In this document: piece after piece, positions 24,018 to 36,352 of the stretch | How positions within the stretch are numbered: position 1 is the first letter of the stretch | How the letters are laid out: the number at the start of each line of letters is the position of its first letter | Assembly (NCBI RefSeq): GCF_025118155.1 | Contig: NW_026251441.1 | Location: forward strand, 1 to 64,000 | Source of the DNA: Cokeromyces recurvatus | Lineage: Eukaryota; Mucoromycota; Mucoromycetes; Mucorales; Mucoraceae | DNA length: 64,000 nucleotides | Direction: 5' to 3' | Notes under the pieces: model-generated | The model's input: the letters and a program-made list of their open reading frames with translations, nothing else | Databases searched by the model: none | Told to the model about the DNA's origin: nothing | Made by a program: the position numbers and the translations under genes

Positions 24018-26353
24018 ATGCAAAATCAAGTAAATTCAATTCCTCTCGTGGACACCAATTCTTTACGTTCAGCGCAATATGGTATAACTGAATAAACTAT
24101 ACAACTGTGTAGTGTGTATTTATTGTTGAATTTATAGCTGCCATTGTAAACATGCTTAATCTGAATTCACCATTGAATCAAACTGAAAACAATCCAGAAA
24201 ATATAGTCTGGAAAGTTTTAATCTTTGATAAGCTAGGACAAAATGTTATTTCATCAATTATGCGTGTTAGTGATCTTCGTGAAAATGGAGTAACAGTTCA
24301 CATGTAAAAAATAAAATAAAATAAAATAAATGAATAAAATGAAAAATAAATTATATACTGATATCATGTATTAGGCTTTTATCACAGGATAGATCTCCAT
24401 TACCTGATGTACCTGCTGTATACTTTGTTGAACCTACTTTGGAAAATGTCAAAAAAATTTGTGAAGTATGAGCATCATAACCATAACAAATGTAATTTAC
24501 ACATATTCTAATATAATGATGACAGGATTTAAATCGTAATTTATACGATTCATATTACATTAATTTTTGTTCAACTGTACCTCGTCCTATTTTAGAAGAA
24601 TTTGCAACCAAGACGATTGCTGATAATACCTCTGATATGGTGACTCAAGTAAATATAAATAACAACATGGAATAACACGATTTGACTCAATATTTAATAA
24701 TTAGGTTTATGACCAATATCTTAACTTTATCTGTACAAATCCCAATGTGTTTTCCCTTAATCAACCAGATGCATTTATTAATTTAAATAACCCAGCTGCT
24801 ACTGAAAAGATGATTGAAGAAACAATCGATAAAACTGTTAATGCTCTTTTTTCGGCTATTATCACTATGGGTGTAATTCCTGTCATTCGTTGCCCTCGAG
24901 GTAATGCAGCTGAAAGTATAGCAACTAAGCTCGATAGTAAACTACGTGATCACGTTCTGAGCAGAACAGATACTACAAGTTTACAACGTCCTGTTTTGAT
25001 TTTGTTGGATCGAAGTATGGATTTAACTCCCATGTTGAGTCATTCATGGACCTATGAAGCACTCATTCATGATGTTCTGGATATGAAGCTTAACCGTATT
25101 ACCATTGTAGAACCTAATAACAAAAAGAAAAGTTATGATTTAGACGCTAAAGATTTCTTCTGGACAAAGAATGCGTCTAGTCCTTTCCCTCAAGTAGCAG
25201 AAGATATTGATATTGAGTTAAATAAGTATAAAAAAGATGCGGCTGAAATTACGAATATGAGTGGTGTATCATCCTTGGAACAGGTTGATATGTCATCAAA
25301 CACAAAATTATTAAAATCAGCTATCAATGCCTTGCCTGAATTAACAGCTAGAAAAGCTACTTTAGATATGCATATGAATGTAGCTACTACGTTATTAGGA
25401 GCTATCAAGGATCGACAATTAGATACATTTTTCCAACTCGAAGAAAATGTGACAAGACAAACAAAGAACACATTGTTGGAAGCCATTTGTGATGGCGAAA
25501 AGAAAGACCCTGAAGATAAAATGAGGTTATTTTTAATTTATTATCTTTCTACAGTCGAAGAAGTTCCAAAAGAAGATATGGAAGCGTATGAAAAGGCACT
25601 TGCTGAAGCTGGATGTGATATGGAGCCATTAAATTACATTAAAAAGTAAGATAAAGAAAGAGTAAAGAAATACAATTAAATATAGATAATAATGATATAT
25701 ACTGAATAGAGTACGTGCTTTAATGCGTATGACATCGATGATTTCATCACCTGCTCAACCATATACAGCTGGATTTAATCAAACTGATTTATTCCGTGGC
25801 TTCAGTAGTATAAGTAATAAGGTAAGTTATATATATATATATGTATATATACATATATGGTACGGTAATATTTAATGCAAATGTGTAGTTGTCTGATAGG
25901 TTAAAGGAAGGTGGATTAGGTGGTGGATTTGAAAATTTATTATCAGGAGTGAAGAACTTGCTACCCGCACGAAAGGAGCTTGTAGTCAGTAAAATTGTTT
26001 CTGATATTATGTCACCATCACAAAATAGTGAAGCCAATGATTATCTTTACTTTGATCCTAAAGTCAATAAGAATTCAAAGTCTTCTTCTTCTTTGCGTCA
26101 ACATAAAATTAGCTTTCAAGAGGCTATTGTATTTGTTGTAGGTGGTGGCAATTATGTTGAATATCAAAATTTGCAAGAGCTTGCTACAGTAAGTTATATT
26201 TTTTCTCTTTTCAATTTTTTTTTTGTTTACATTCTTATTTATACATGTCTATAGCAAAATAATTCAAAGAGAAAAATTACTTATGGTTCTACTGAAATTT
26301 TATCTCCACATGAGTTTTTAAATCAATTAGCTACTCTTGGAAAATTAGCATAA
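24018..26353 (+). CDS. SLY1: Sly1, Sec1/Munc18 protein of ER-Golgi transport
   Basis: SM protein that binds the Sed5-type syntaxin and proofreads SNARE assembly for ER-Golgi fusion. Eight exons (24018-24081, 24138-24303, 24375-24465, 24526-24648, 24705-25645, 25710-25821, 25889-26188, 26255-26353) give 631 aa, the usual length. Diagnostic segments are [68 protein letters not shown], and a C-terminal [16 protein letters not shown] followed by GSTEIL. All parts of the SM fold are present without breaks. Confidence 0.95.
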
Positions 26354-26449
26354 ATAAATATCACGTGACTTTATAAAAATAGATAAAAAAAAAGAAAAAG
26401 AATATTATGGCCTATTTTTTTATATTTTATTCTTTAATTATAATAATAA

Positions 26450-28184
26450 ATGTATTTTCCCGGTCAAGGATATACAACAGGGGGATATTATCCATCCTCA
26501 GGTGGATATCCTCATCCACAACAGCAATACCCACCTCCCAACGGATATTACCCACCTCCATCCTATTATCCTCAGCCGCAATCCTATCCACCACCTAATC
26601 AAGGATATGCACCGCCTAATCAAGGATATGCTCCACCTAATCAAGGATATGCTCCACCTAATCAAAACTATCCTTCTCATCCTCCTCCACCTATACCTCC
26701 CCGTTTCGATCCTACCTTTTCACCTAACGATCCAACAGTTGCTCAAGCCAACTATCCTCAACCACCTCATTCTACTTATAACCAATCGCCAAATCCAGGT
26801 AAATGTTCCTTTTTTTTTTTTTTTTTTGTTTATTAAAGTAATAATGTATTATTGTTAACCTATAATAAAGTACCTTACATTCCTAATAATGTCAACATGA
26901 ATGATTTTATTTTACATGTCGATCCAAAGTATAGAAATGCACCACCACCTCAATTCCAATTATCTAACTGTAAGTTATATCCTATTATATATTTATAAAG
27001 ATATAATCACTAACTTTAGAATAGGTCAAGGAAGAAAAAGGGCTTTATTAATCGGTATTAACTATTTTGGTACATCAGCTGAATTAAGAGGTAAATTAAT
27101 CAGTATTTGACATATAACCTACTAATATATACATTTATATATATGTGTATATTATTTATTTAAATATGTCTGTATAATATAGGCTGCATTAATGATGTTC
27201 ATAATATGAAAAATTTCTTGATTACTTTGTACAACTTTCGTGAAGAAGATATGGTTATATTGACAGATGATCAAACAAATCCCAAAAATATACCAACGAA
27301 ACAGAATATAATCACAGCTATGCAATGGCTTGTTCATGACTCAAGACCTAATGATTCGTAAGAGAACAAAAAGACAGAGAAATAAACATTATGTTTGCAC
27401 TCATATATATATTTGAATAGATTCTTTTTCCATTTTAGTGGTCATGGTGGCAGAGTAAGTTATAAAGTATATAAATGTATTTATATAAAACTAATATATA
27501 ATAGATGAAAGATTATGATGGAGATGAAGATGATGGATATGATGAAACTATTTATCCTGTAGATCATGCCATTTATGGACAAATTGTAGATGATGTAAGT
27601 TTCTACACAAACTCGATGCATGTATTTTCATTAATGTTTCGTAGATGATGAATGATATTATGGTTAAGCCACTTGCTACAGGTTGTCGATTAACAGCCAT
27701 TTTCGATTCTTGCCATTCAGGGACTGCTCTTGATTTACCTTATGTTTATTCAACTCATGGAGCTATCAAAGAATCTAGTTTCTTTAAAGATGCTGGTAGC
27801 AATCTAAAGAATGCAGGATTAGCTTATTTATCTGGAGATCCCTCTCGAGCCATTTCTTCTGTCATGTCTTTAGGATCAAGGTTACTATCAGGATCGCAGA
27901 GTCAGGCACAAAAAGAGCGTATTAAGCAACTTAAAGGATCACCTGCAGATGTAGTTATGTTCTCGGGATGTAAAGATGATCAAACCTCAGCCGATGCCAC
28001 CGAAGCTGGTCGAGCTACTGGCGCCATGAGCTATGCAATTACAACTTCTTTAAGACAAAATAGAAATCAGTCGTATATTCAGTTATTAAATTCAATTCGA
28101 CACATTTTACGACAAAAATATCAACAAAGACCTCAACTTTCTTCATCTCATCCAATGGATATGAATCTATTGTTTATCATTTAA
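26450..28184 (+). CDS. MCA1: Type I metacaspase (Mca1/Yca1)
   Basis: Ca2+-dependent cysteine peptidase cleaving after Arg/Lys, linked in fungi to proteostasis and cell death. Seven exons (26450-26798, 26871-26969, 27025-27090, 27183-27357, 27421-27454, 27505-27594, 27645-28184) give 450 aa. A Pro/Gln/Tyr-rich prodomain contains a 21-bp tandem repeat coding GYAPPNQ (about 26601-26664). The p20 part begins [21 protein letters not shown], with the catalytic His in HFSGHGGR and the Cys in IFDSCHSG. The p10 part includes [14 protein letters not shown] and GAMSYAI. The His is coded by a 34-bp exon. Complete catalytic dyad, so probably active. Confidence 0.95.
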
Positions 28185-28288
28185 AATACAGCCTTTTATA
28201 TTTTTTATTTTATTTTAGTTTATTTTTTATTTTTATTTTATTTTTTTTATTTTTTCATATAAACTATAAATACATTCTTTTCTTTATT

Positions 28289-29859
28289 ATGGCTACAAAA
28301 AAAAACTCTAAATTAAAGACCTATCTAGATTCAAATTTCATTGAGTTTAATAGTAATTCTGATCGGTTGAAAGCTCTATATTCTGATTTTTCTAAACTTT
28401 GGATATTAAATAAATATGGTTATGATTCTCATGTGAGTTATTGGAGACGAATTATACTTGACTGTAACCAGCAAGGTTATTTAAGATCTGTAGATTATGC
28501 TATCGTGATTGATCAAGATACGATTGCAGAACAATTTCAAAGATCACTCATCGGTAAACCTTTGGCACTTGATTGTGTGATTGTAAAAGCCAATGCATAT
28601 AATTTATTGTGTTTTTATAAATGTATATATTAAAGATTATATTATAGGAACAAATGATTAAAGAAGAAGAATTGATCCCACTTGAAGATTATAATACAAA
28701 ATTTGCATTACCTACAACTTGGTTTGGTTGGATTGTTGATACTGTTATTAAGAATACCTGGCAGTGGCGATGGCGTTCTGAAGGATTAAGTCATCCATCA
28801 AAACATTATGTGGTGTTACCTACTGTAAAGGCTATCGCCAAGTCCATCTTGAGTCAGCATTTATCACATGGAAATAATAATAGACATTTGATGACACTTT
28901 CTCAATTTAAACAATTATATAGTCATCACTTTGTAAATGAAATTGAGCTGACAGATGCTGATCTATCGCTCCTTTTGAGATATTTGCATTCACAACATGG
29001 AGTTGCGCTTGCAGATCATGTAAAAGGGTATGGTACAACCTATATGATTATTAAATTTCCTGAAAGAGAAGATCAAACAGCGACTATTACACAAAATGAT
29101 GAGGCTCTGATCAACATTCGGACAACCTGCTATGCATTATCAGTACAAGTGGATGAGTTACAAAAGAAATCAGAAGAGTATGTCTTTACATAGTGTAAAC
29201 AATATTCTGCTGACGTTATTAGTATGATAGGTTAGGAAAAGAGGCCTTAGAAGAAAAGAAAAAAGGACATAAAGCCAAGGCATTCTACTGTTTAAAACGT
29301 AAAAAGAATCTTCAAGAAGTACTTGAAAGAAGATTAAAGTCAATGGAGACCATGGATACTATTTTAATGAAAATTGAATCTTCTCAAGATGATATCCAAG
29401 TAAGAAGATAATGGTAATAGTAGGCTTTTTACTAACTTTTTTTTTTTTTTTTTACATTAGGTTATACAAGCCTTTAATATGGGTGCAAAAGCATTAAAGA
29501 ACTTATTAGGTAAAGATGGACTCAGTGTCGAATCTGTGGATGATGCGATGGAAAAGATACAAAGTGTTTTACAAGATCAAAAGGAGATTGAGGAAGCTCT
29601 TAGGATTGGGACAGAAGATATTAATGATGTTGATGATCAAGAAATTGAGAATGAATTAAATGAATTAATTAAAGATTATGATAAAGTAGCAATACCTCCG
29701 TCTAAACACGTGACAGATCATAAAGAAGCAGATGATGATCATGTTCAATCCGAGTTGTCAAGGTTAAATCATTTATTTTCATCCGTTAAAAACACACCAA
29801 CTAATTTATCTAGCGAGAATCAGACTTCAGCTAATAGAAAACAAGAATTTGCATCTTAA
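28289..29859 (+). CDS. CHM7: CHMP7/Chm7 ESCRT-III-like protein
   Basis: CHMP7 recruits ESCRT-III to the nuclear envelope for sealing and pore surveillance. Four exons (28289-28582, 28648-29177, 29231-29399, 29461-29859) give 463 aa, as in the family. The N-terminal half has winged-helix segments (WILNKYGYDSHVSYWRR, LLRYLHSQHGVALAD) of the ESCRT-II-like type. The C-terminal half is Snf7-like: a basic helix (KGHKAKAFYCLKRKKNLQEVLERR), then MGAKALKNLLG...VDDAMEKIQSVL and an acidic end. The head-to-tail spacing after the metacaspase is ~100 bp of T-rich DNA. Confidence 0.88.
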
Positions 29860-30712
29860 AGCATAACATTGTGTTATTCATGAATAAAGTTCAATAATTA
29901 TCTATTATAAATCAATGATTAAGAAGAAGGAAAATAAGCAAATTTAGTAACTGATATCAACATTATTGTGTCATGTTTGTAATAACCTTAAGAATACTTT
30001 TTTGGTATATTACTTTAATAATAAGCTCAGTCTAATGATCTTTGTAATCTACATGTTTTTTCCTAGAAGAAGAAGATAAAATTACAATCATGTATAAATA
30101 AGCATTCACTAAAATGAAATAGCCCATTATCCTGGTTGGTAAAACAAATAAATGGGATGGTGTAAGTATAGCCTTTATTATTATTATTAATGCCAAACTT
30201 GGTCAATAAAAGGAGTTGTTGGTATTTTAGAAAAAATCATAGTCATTTTTAAATAGATAATTATACTGTATTTTCATTCATATATGTATACATATTTGTA
30301 TGTATATAAAAACTTGCTCCATTATATTCTTTTATTATTGCAAGTTGGGAATAAATAAAGCTACCAAAATTAAGTCAAACATCTTTATAATGTTATAATT
30401 TGTAAATCTAATGTCATCTCTCTTGGAAGAACATTAGTGTTTATTTATTTGACTATAACAATTAATAGTAGCTACATGGATTATAAAGAATTGAATCATT
30501 AAAATAAAGCCTTTTTATAATTTAAACTAGTCATGTTCAAGTAAAGATTACTTATTTATGTGCATAAAAATATAATCGTCACATAAATTTTTAAATCAGC
30601 AAAGTTGACATTTATTAGTGTATTTTATAATACATTTTGTCATTTTCTTTTCACTCTCTCTTTCTCCCTATTATTTTATTTATTTTCCTTTAATTATCAT
30701 TCTATTAGAAAA
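29860..30712. other. Intergenic region, no gene seen
   Basis: AT-rich with frequent stops; pyrimidine-rich (TCTCTCTTTCTCCC) just before the DnaJ start. Confidence 0.6.
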
Positions 30713-32220
30713 ATGGTTGTAGAAACTAAATATTACGAAATTTTAGAAGTAACAACTGATGCTACAGATCATGAGATTAAAAAAGTAATTTGAATCTAAT
30801 TTGACTAGTACCCTTGTCTAACATATTTTATAGGCTTATAAAAAATTGGTAAATGAATATATCATATAATAATGTATGTGTTAATAAATTTATTATAGGC
30901 TATGAAATATCATCCTGATAAAAATCCCGACGAAGGTGAAAGGGTATGTTATCATCTTTTTATAAGGTTCTATATCCCATCTTACGTATAGATATTTTTT
31001 TAGTTTAAAGAAATTTCTCATGCTTATGAAATTCTTTCCGATCCTGAATCTCGGGCTCAATATGATCGATTCGGTGAAGAAGGACCAGGAGGAGGTTATG
31101 GAGGTGGCATGTCTGCTGACGATCTTTTTGCAAACTTGTTTGGTGGCACGTTTAATTTTGGAGGTGAAGCAGATTTTGGTTATGACATTCCACGTCGTTC
31201 ACGTAAAGGAGAAAGTATAAAATATCCACTTTCTGTTAAGCTTGAAGACCTCTATCTTGGAAAAAAAACAAAACTTGCTTTAGAAAAGAATGTGATTTGT
31301 TCCAACTGTGAAGGGTAAGCAAATGAATCGAATATAAAGATATTATAAATTAATACTTGTTATATAGTAAGGGAGGTAAAACAGGTGCAACAAAAAAATG
31401 CAGTGCCTGTAAAGGTCGTGGTTTCCAATTAGCTATGCGCCAAGTAGGTATGGGTATGATTCAACAAATGCAAGTTCCTTGTGGAGAGTGTGATCATACT
31501 GGTTCTGTAGCAAAGGATAGATGTAAAAAATGTAAGGGCAAAAAGGTGACAGTAGAAAAGAAGTTTCTTGAAGTCTTTATCGAAAAGGGTATGGAAAATG
31601 GCCAAAAGATTGTTATGAAAGAAGAGGGCGATCAAGAGGTATGTTTTTTTTAAAAAAATAAAAAAAGAAAAATTGTCATCTATTTTATGATATTCACTTT
31701 GTTATATAAGCCTGGAATTGAACCTGGAGATGTTATCCTTGTTTTGAATCAAAAGGAACATGAAGTATTTAAACGTAAAGGAAATGATTTGCTTGTGAAA
31801 GTCAAGATTTCATTAACAGAAGCACTTTGTGGATTTGATCGAGTCATTATAACGCATTTAGACGGTCGTGGTATTCAGGTGAAACAACCTGCAGGCAAAG
31901 TGATTAAACCGGGTATGATAAAGCGTATTCCTAATGAGGGTATGCCTACCTATAAACGTCCTGATACACATGGTGATCTTTATATTGAATTTGATGTTGA
32001 ATTCCCTCCTGATAACTTTACTAATCAGCTTGTTCAACTGGAATCTATCTTACCTAAGCGTACAAAGCAAACTTCTTCGCAAGAAATTATTGATGAATGT
32101 GGTTTAATTGATGCTTCAATTGAAGCTTTTGGAGCATCTAGTTATTCACGTAATGCATACGATGAAGATGCTAGTGATGATGATGAACAAAATGGTGGTG
32201 TTCGTTGTGCTCAGCAGTAA
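30713..32220 (+). CDS. YDJ1: Type I DnaJ/Hsp40 co-chaperone, Ydj1 class, CaaX-ended
   Basis: Class A J-protein that stimulates Hsp70 and presents clients. Six exons (30713-30784, 30834-30848, 30899-30943, 31004-31314, 31368-31638, 31711-32220) give 407 aa. The J domain has KYYEILEV, KYHPDKNPDEGE with the HPD triad, and FKEISHAYEILSDPE. A Gly-rich linker and an RKGESIKYPL substrate domain follow. The zinc region has four CxxC-type pairs (CSNCEG, CSACKGRG, CGECDHTG, CKKCKGKK). The C-terminus CAQQ is a CaaX-type signal for farnesylation, as in Ydj1 and DNAJA1/2. Exon 2 is only 15 bp. Confidence 0.95.
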
Positions 32221-32753
32221 ATAAAATTACTAATAATACACTTGTACATTTATTGTAATAATAAATATATATCTATATGTAAATAAACATTATGTATTTA
32301 TATATGTATACTGAAAGCCTATCTATTTTATCTTTTAACGAATAAATACACATACAATAAATGAAAAAAAGGGAAAATAATGACAAGATATACACCGCTG
32401 GTTTTCCATTTACCGCGATATATTTATAAACATATAAAACGTATTTAAATACGTACATGAAGCTATACTCTATTGTATGTAGAGAATGAGTCATGACAAG
32501 GATACTATCCTATCAATTTTTATAAAGTCAGTATATAGATATTTACTCTAATGAAATGTGTGGCAGCGTATTGTCGAGGCGTATCTTTCCTCTTCTCTTA
32601 CTACCCATCTGCTTCTATTATACAAGTATCTTGACAGTCAACAAACATGAAGCATAAGACAAAAACAAGAAGCTTTTTATTATTATTAAAAAAAGAAGTC
32701 AAAACATTTTATTCACTTTTCAGTACGCAATTATAATACATATTTCTTTATTT
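32221..32753. other. Convergent intergenic region, no gene seen
   Basis: AT-rich 3' flanks of YDJ1 and ELF1. Confidence 0.6.
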
Positions 32754-33314
32754 TCAATAATCCTCCTCATCATCGTCATCAAATGGATCAAGATGGTCTT
32801 CAGAATGGACATTACTTCTAGGAGGCGGTGATCTTTGACTGTTAGTAGTTTCCATTCGCTGTTGTTGAGCACGCACTTTTCTTTGTTTATTTAATTCTTC
32901 ACAAGCATCAATCCATGCAGAGTAAACATCGATAGGCTCATCCAAATCTATCAAAATAAATTAAAATTATGCTCATTCTTTTTTTTTTTTTGTATACACT
33001 ATATTTACAAGTAATCGTATCCTGCCAGCTAACACCACAAATTTTGCAACTTAATATTCCAACTTTATTTTGATGGTCACTTTAGATAAAAGTCAGTCTT
33101 AAAAAAAAATACATGTATTCATATGTATTCTGTCGTAAATAAACTTACATTTTACATTCGATACTATTTTCGTGATTACAAAATAGACAATTAAACTGTG
33201 TATCGAGTTTTTCTTTAAGCTTCTTTTGAGGCTTTCTCTTTGTCTTTCTTTTACCCTAATTTAAACAGTTAAATGTTATTATTCTTTATCATATAAACAA
33301 AACATGTTTACCAT
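32754..33314 (-). CDS. ELF1: Transcription elongation factor 1 (ELOF1/Elf1)
   Basis: Small zinc protein that travels with RNA polymerase II and helps it pass nucleosomes and lesions. The minus-strand reading is ATG alone (33314-33312), an intron, then from 33255 [31 protein letters not shown], next [19 protein letters not shown], and last [19 protein letters not shown] plus an acidic tail to 32754, about 123 aa in all. The four zinc Cys are in CLFC and CKIC. The basic N-terminus and the YSxWIDACE motif are diagnostic. The acidic extension ([11 protein letters not shown]) is typical of fungal forms. First coding exon is only the ATG. Confidence 0.92.
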
Positions 33315-33356
33315 TTTGATTCAACAGTAAGATAAAAAAAAAATAAATAAATAAAT

Positions 33357-33387
<31 letters not shown>

Positions 33388-33509
33388 TAAAATTATAATT
33401 TTTAAATAATTAGCTATACGCGCACCACGAGTTTTTTTTTTTTTTTTTTATGAAATCATTTATTTTGTTTTTAGCTCTTTTTCATCCTTTTTTTTTTTTC
33501 TAATAATCT

Positions 33510-34768
33510 ATGTCGGATTTTAAAGGATTCATTTTTTACAATCCAAAACATGATGACCAAATAAGCATAAAGGATGAAGAAACTACAATAGACAAAACAA
33601 TAACTGATTTGAGTTTTCAATTCAGTCGCATTGGTGGAAGAGAGAAAAAAAATAAAAATCGTACATCAACACTTGCAAATAGATCGATTAAAGAAACTCA
33701 AGAAAAAAGAAGACTTTCAGCTTTAGAAATACAAAAGAAGGTAGGTAGTATTAAAATGAAATTAACGAGGATACAAATTTTAATAAAATAAAAAGCAACG
33801 ACATATCTCTGTATCTAAAGTAAGACAAATAGCTTTAGGTACACTAGATGCAGATACAGAATCTGACACTGAAGAACAAGTTGAACAACCAAAAAGTACG
33901 AAAAGAGCAAGGGATTCTGAAGATGAGGATATGAAAGATGTTGTGTCAGCAAAGATTATAAAAATAAATCCAAGAAGAAAGAAGAATGATAAAAAGAAAA
34001 ATAATAATATTTATATGTAAGTAAATAAATAGAAAAACATGTAATATATATCCTAATTCAATAAGAATAGGAATCAGATCATGTATGCTGAATACTTGGA
34101 GTCTATACCAGAAGACTTTATTGATAATTGGGTCACGATGATTTGTCCAATAGGTAAAAGATGTCTTGTTACTTCTGGAAATGGACAAACAATAGCACGT
34201 TCAAGGAATGGAAACATCATTAAACGATTTCAATCTATTTTACCAAGTGGATCAAGGCAAGTATAAAGAGGATAGATACAATTGGTAATAACTAACTTTA
34301 TATATATGCATACAGAACAAGTCATACTTCTGAATACTGCATTTTAGATTGTGTATACGATGCTGTTCATTGGACCTTTTATGTATTGGATATCATGTGT
34401 TGGAAAGGATACCCTATTTATGATTGTGATACGAACTTTAGGTATAATAATTAAGCCTACATTTAATGACTAACTAAAATCCTTTCTTTTATACAAGGCA
34501 TTTCTGGCTACAAACAAAAGTTGAGTTGAATGAATTTGATAAGCCTAACAATGAAAATCAGTTTTATAAATTTATAGCCTTGAAACCAGTTTTAACAAGT
34601 GAAACACAGTTAATTGCTGCTAATCCTGAAGATTATCTTTTAGAAAAACAAGGATTTACATATAATATTGATGGCCTTTTATTTTATCATCGACAAGCAC
34701 ATTATAAAGGAGGAAGTACACCTCTGGTTTGTTGGGTACCAAGAGATAAAATGTACAATTTGATATAA
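33510..34768 (+). CDS. SNUPN: Snurportin-1, m3G-cap import adaptor
   Basis: Binds the trimethylguanosine cap of spliceosomal snRNAs and links snRNPs to importin beta. Five exons (33510-33740, 33796-34016, 34071-34256, 34316-34441, 34498-34768) give 344 aa. The N-terminus carries an importin-beta-binding-like basic helix (QEKRRLSALEIQKK). The cap-binding core shows MICPIGKRCLVTSGNGQT, then EYCILDCVYDAVHWTFYVLD and MCWKGYPIYDCDTNFR. The end includes GLLFYHRQAHYKGGSTPLV. The frame between exons 3 and 4 requires a GC donor (AG then GCAAGT) at 34257-34258. Snurportin is absent from budding yeast. Confidence 0.93.
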
Positions 34769-34968
34769 TCATTTTAAAAAAGCAGTCATTATGAATTATT
34801 CATCAAGCCTTTTACTACTCTATTATCCTATTATTATTTTATTTTATTTTTTTTTCCCTTTTTCCCTTTTTTTATTGTAGTTATTCTTTCTTTGTATATA
34901 CACAAATATATTATATACATACATACATACGCCTCTATTTAAACGTACATATAAAAATATACTTAATA

Positions 34969-35238
34969 ATGTGGAGAAGAGAAAGGATGATGGTGGATGT
35001 TATTTCAATACAAACATCTTCAACAAAGTTACTTGTTAATCAAATACAGCCATTTACTACATCACCTCCTTTACAAAATAGACAATGCTATCCAATAGGT
35101 AAATTTCATGATGATACAAGTAATTTTTATGCTGGTAATGAATATACAAGCGATATAAAAAATAATAAGCGACTCTTCATATCATCAGACACAACCCCTA
35201 CAACTTTTGCTCAAAACAATAAAAAACAAAAAATATAA
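34969..35238 (+). CDS. Small protein of unknown function (89 aa)
   Basis: An uninterrupted frame MWRRERMMVDVISIQTSS... ends KKQKI at 35238, 10 bp from the convergent end of the beta6 gene. Composition is polar (Ser, Thr, Asn, Gln) with a basic end like a nuclear signal. No family recognised. It is preceded by a TATATA-rich stretch at about 34905-34960. It may be real, but could also be a chance frame in the 3' region of the neighbours. Confidence 0.4.
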   Translation: MWRRERMMVDVISIQTSSTKLLVNQIQPFTTSPPLQNRQCYPIGKFHDDTSNFYAGNEYTSDIKNNKRLFISSDTTPTTFAQNNKKQKI

Positions 35239-35247
35239 GACATTTAT

Positions 35248-36113
35248 TTAATCTTTCTTTAAAGGATGAAGTTGAATTTCAACTGGTTTGTCTTTACGAA
35301 CAATAAAGATTTGAAGATTGTCACCAGTATAAATATCACGTTCTGTAGCAGAAGTAAATGCATCTTTTACAATTTTGAGTGCCTCATCTAATTCCATATC
35401 TTGAAAAGTTGTATTTTCCATATTTTTTTTATTAACCTAAAATAAACAATGTGAATATACGCATTTAAATTTTTCTTCTTCTTGTATGTTCATTTATTTA
35501 CCTGATTATCTAAAAAAGGTTGAATTAAGGATGCAGCTGAACCATTGGCACGACATGATTCACGTTCAAAAGATCCAATAGCATCATAACAAAAGACAGC
35601 ACCTCTGCCTTCTTCATCAACTCCACCTAACACACAGAAACTGTAATAAGGGAAGAAACGTTTTTGGTACAATGTGATTGATAACATTTGTGCCAAAGCA
35701 GTAACTGACATGTCCTTGTCGTGATTAAATTTATACCACTAGTAATAAAAAAAAACCACATTAAGAATCTATTCTTCCCTTCTTTAAAATAGTTTACCTT
35801 TAATCTTTGTTCGAGAACTTTTTTCAAAGTTAAACCATCCGCATGAAAGCCATTCATGGCAATAACTGAAGTCTCTGTTAATTTGTAAGCTTTAGGCGCA
35901 TATCTGGAATTAATACTATAACCCGTGCTTTGTCTTGTATCAGAGGCAATAATACAAAAATCTTTTCCTGCAATTGCCAATGAAGTACTGTAGAATACTT
36001 TAAGTACTTTGTTATAACTTTGATTATATTTATTTATTTTTATTTTTTTACCCTCCATTATCATCATAAGGTTCAAATCGATGTTCAATAGGTACTGTTG
36101 TACTTGTTTCCAT
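35248..36113 (-). CDS. PRE7: 20S proteasome subunit beta6 (Pre7/PSMB1)
   Basis: Non-catalytic beta-ring subunit of the 20S core. The minus-strand exons read METSTTVPIEHRFEPYDDNGG, then TSLAIAGKDFCIIASDTRQS, GYSINSRYAPKAYKL, FHADGLTLKKVLEQRLK, next MSVTALAQMLSITLYQKRFFP and CVLGGVDEEGRGAVFCYDAIG, SAASLIQPFLDNQ, and finally the block with SATERDIYTGDNLQIFIV to the stop at 35248. The sequence follows PSMB1 block by block, including RDSxx-like ERESCRANGSA. The start at 36113 gives a short propeptide. Divergent from the beta5 gene with a 239-bp shared promoter. Confidence 0.94.
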
Positions 36114-36352
36114 TGCGTAATTCTTGTTATAAAAGTTAAAAAGAAATGTTTAATTTTATACGACGCGCGGCTTTGAGCCTTTACCAATAAGCCGGCCAAT
36201 AAGGAATTGAATTTCAGCTCTTGGGATAACGACGCGTGTCCTACTTCGTCATCGGCTGGTCAAATTAATATACTTTTTTTTATAAAAGTTATTGCCTTTT
36301 GGTTTTTTTTTTTTTTTTTTGGTTTTTTTTTATCTTTTATACATAAAAAATA
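36114..36352. promoter_or_regulatory. Shared bidirectional promoter of proteasome beta6 and beta5
   Basis: The 239 bp between the two starts contain a GC-rich island unlike the AT-rich surroundings. Seen here: ACGACGCG twice (about 36159-36166 and 36229-36236), and two CCAAT boxes close together (CCAATAAGCCGGCCAATAAGG, about 36183-36203 region). A T-rich tract (36300-36330) lies on the beta5 side. The duplicated ACGACGCG could be a common proteasome regulatory site; this is inference. Confidence 0.6.

Noticed and set aside
25190..25486. Reverse-strand frame opposite SLY1
   Set aside because: It is a shadow of a well-conserved coding exon and shows no family of its own.
26498..26680. Reverse-strand repeat frame over the metacaspase prodomain
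   Set aside because: It is the complement of the Pro/Gln/Tyr tandem repeats, not a gene.
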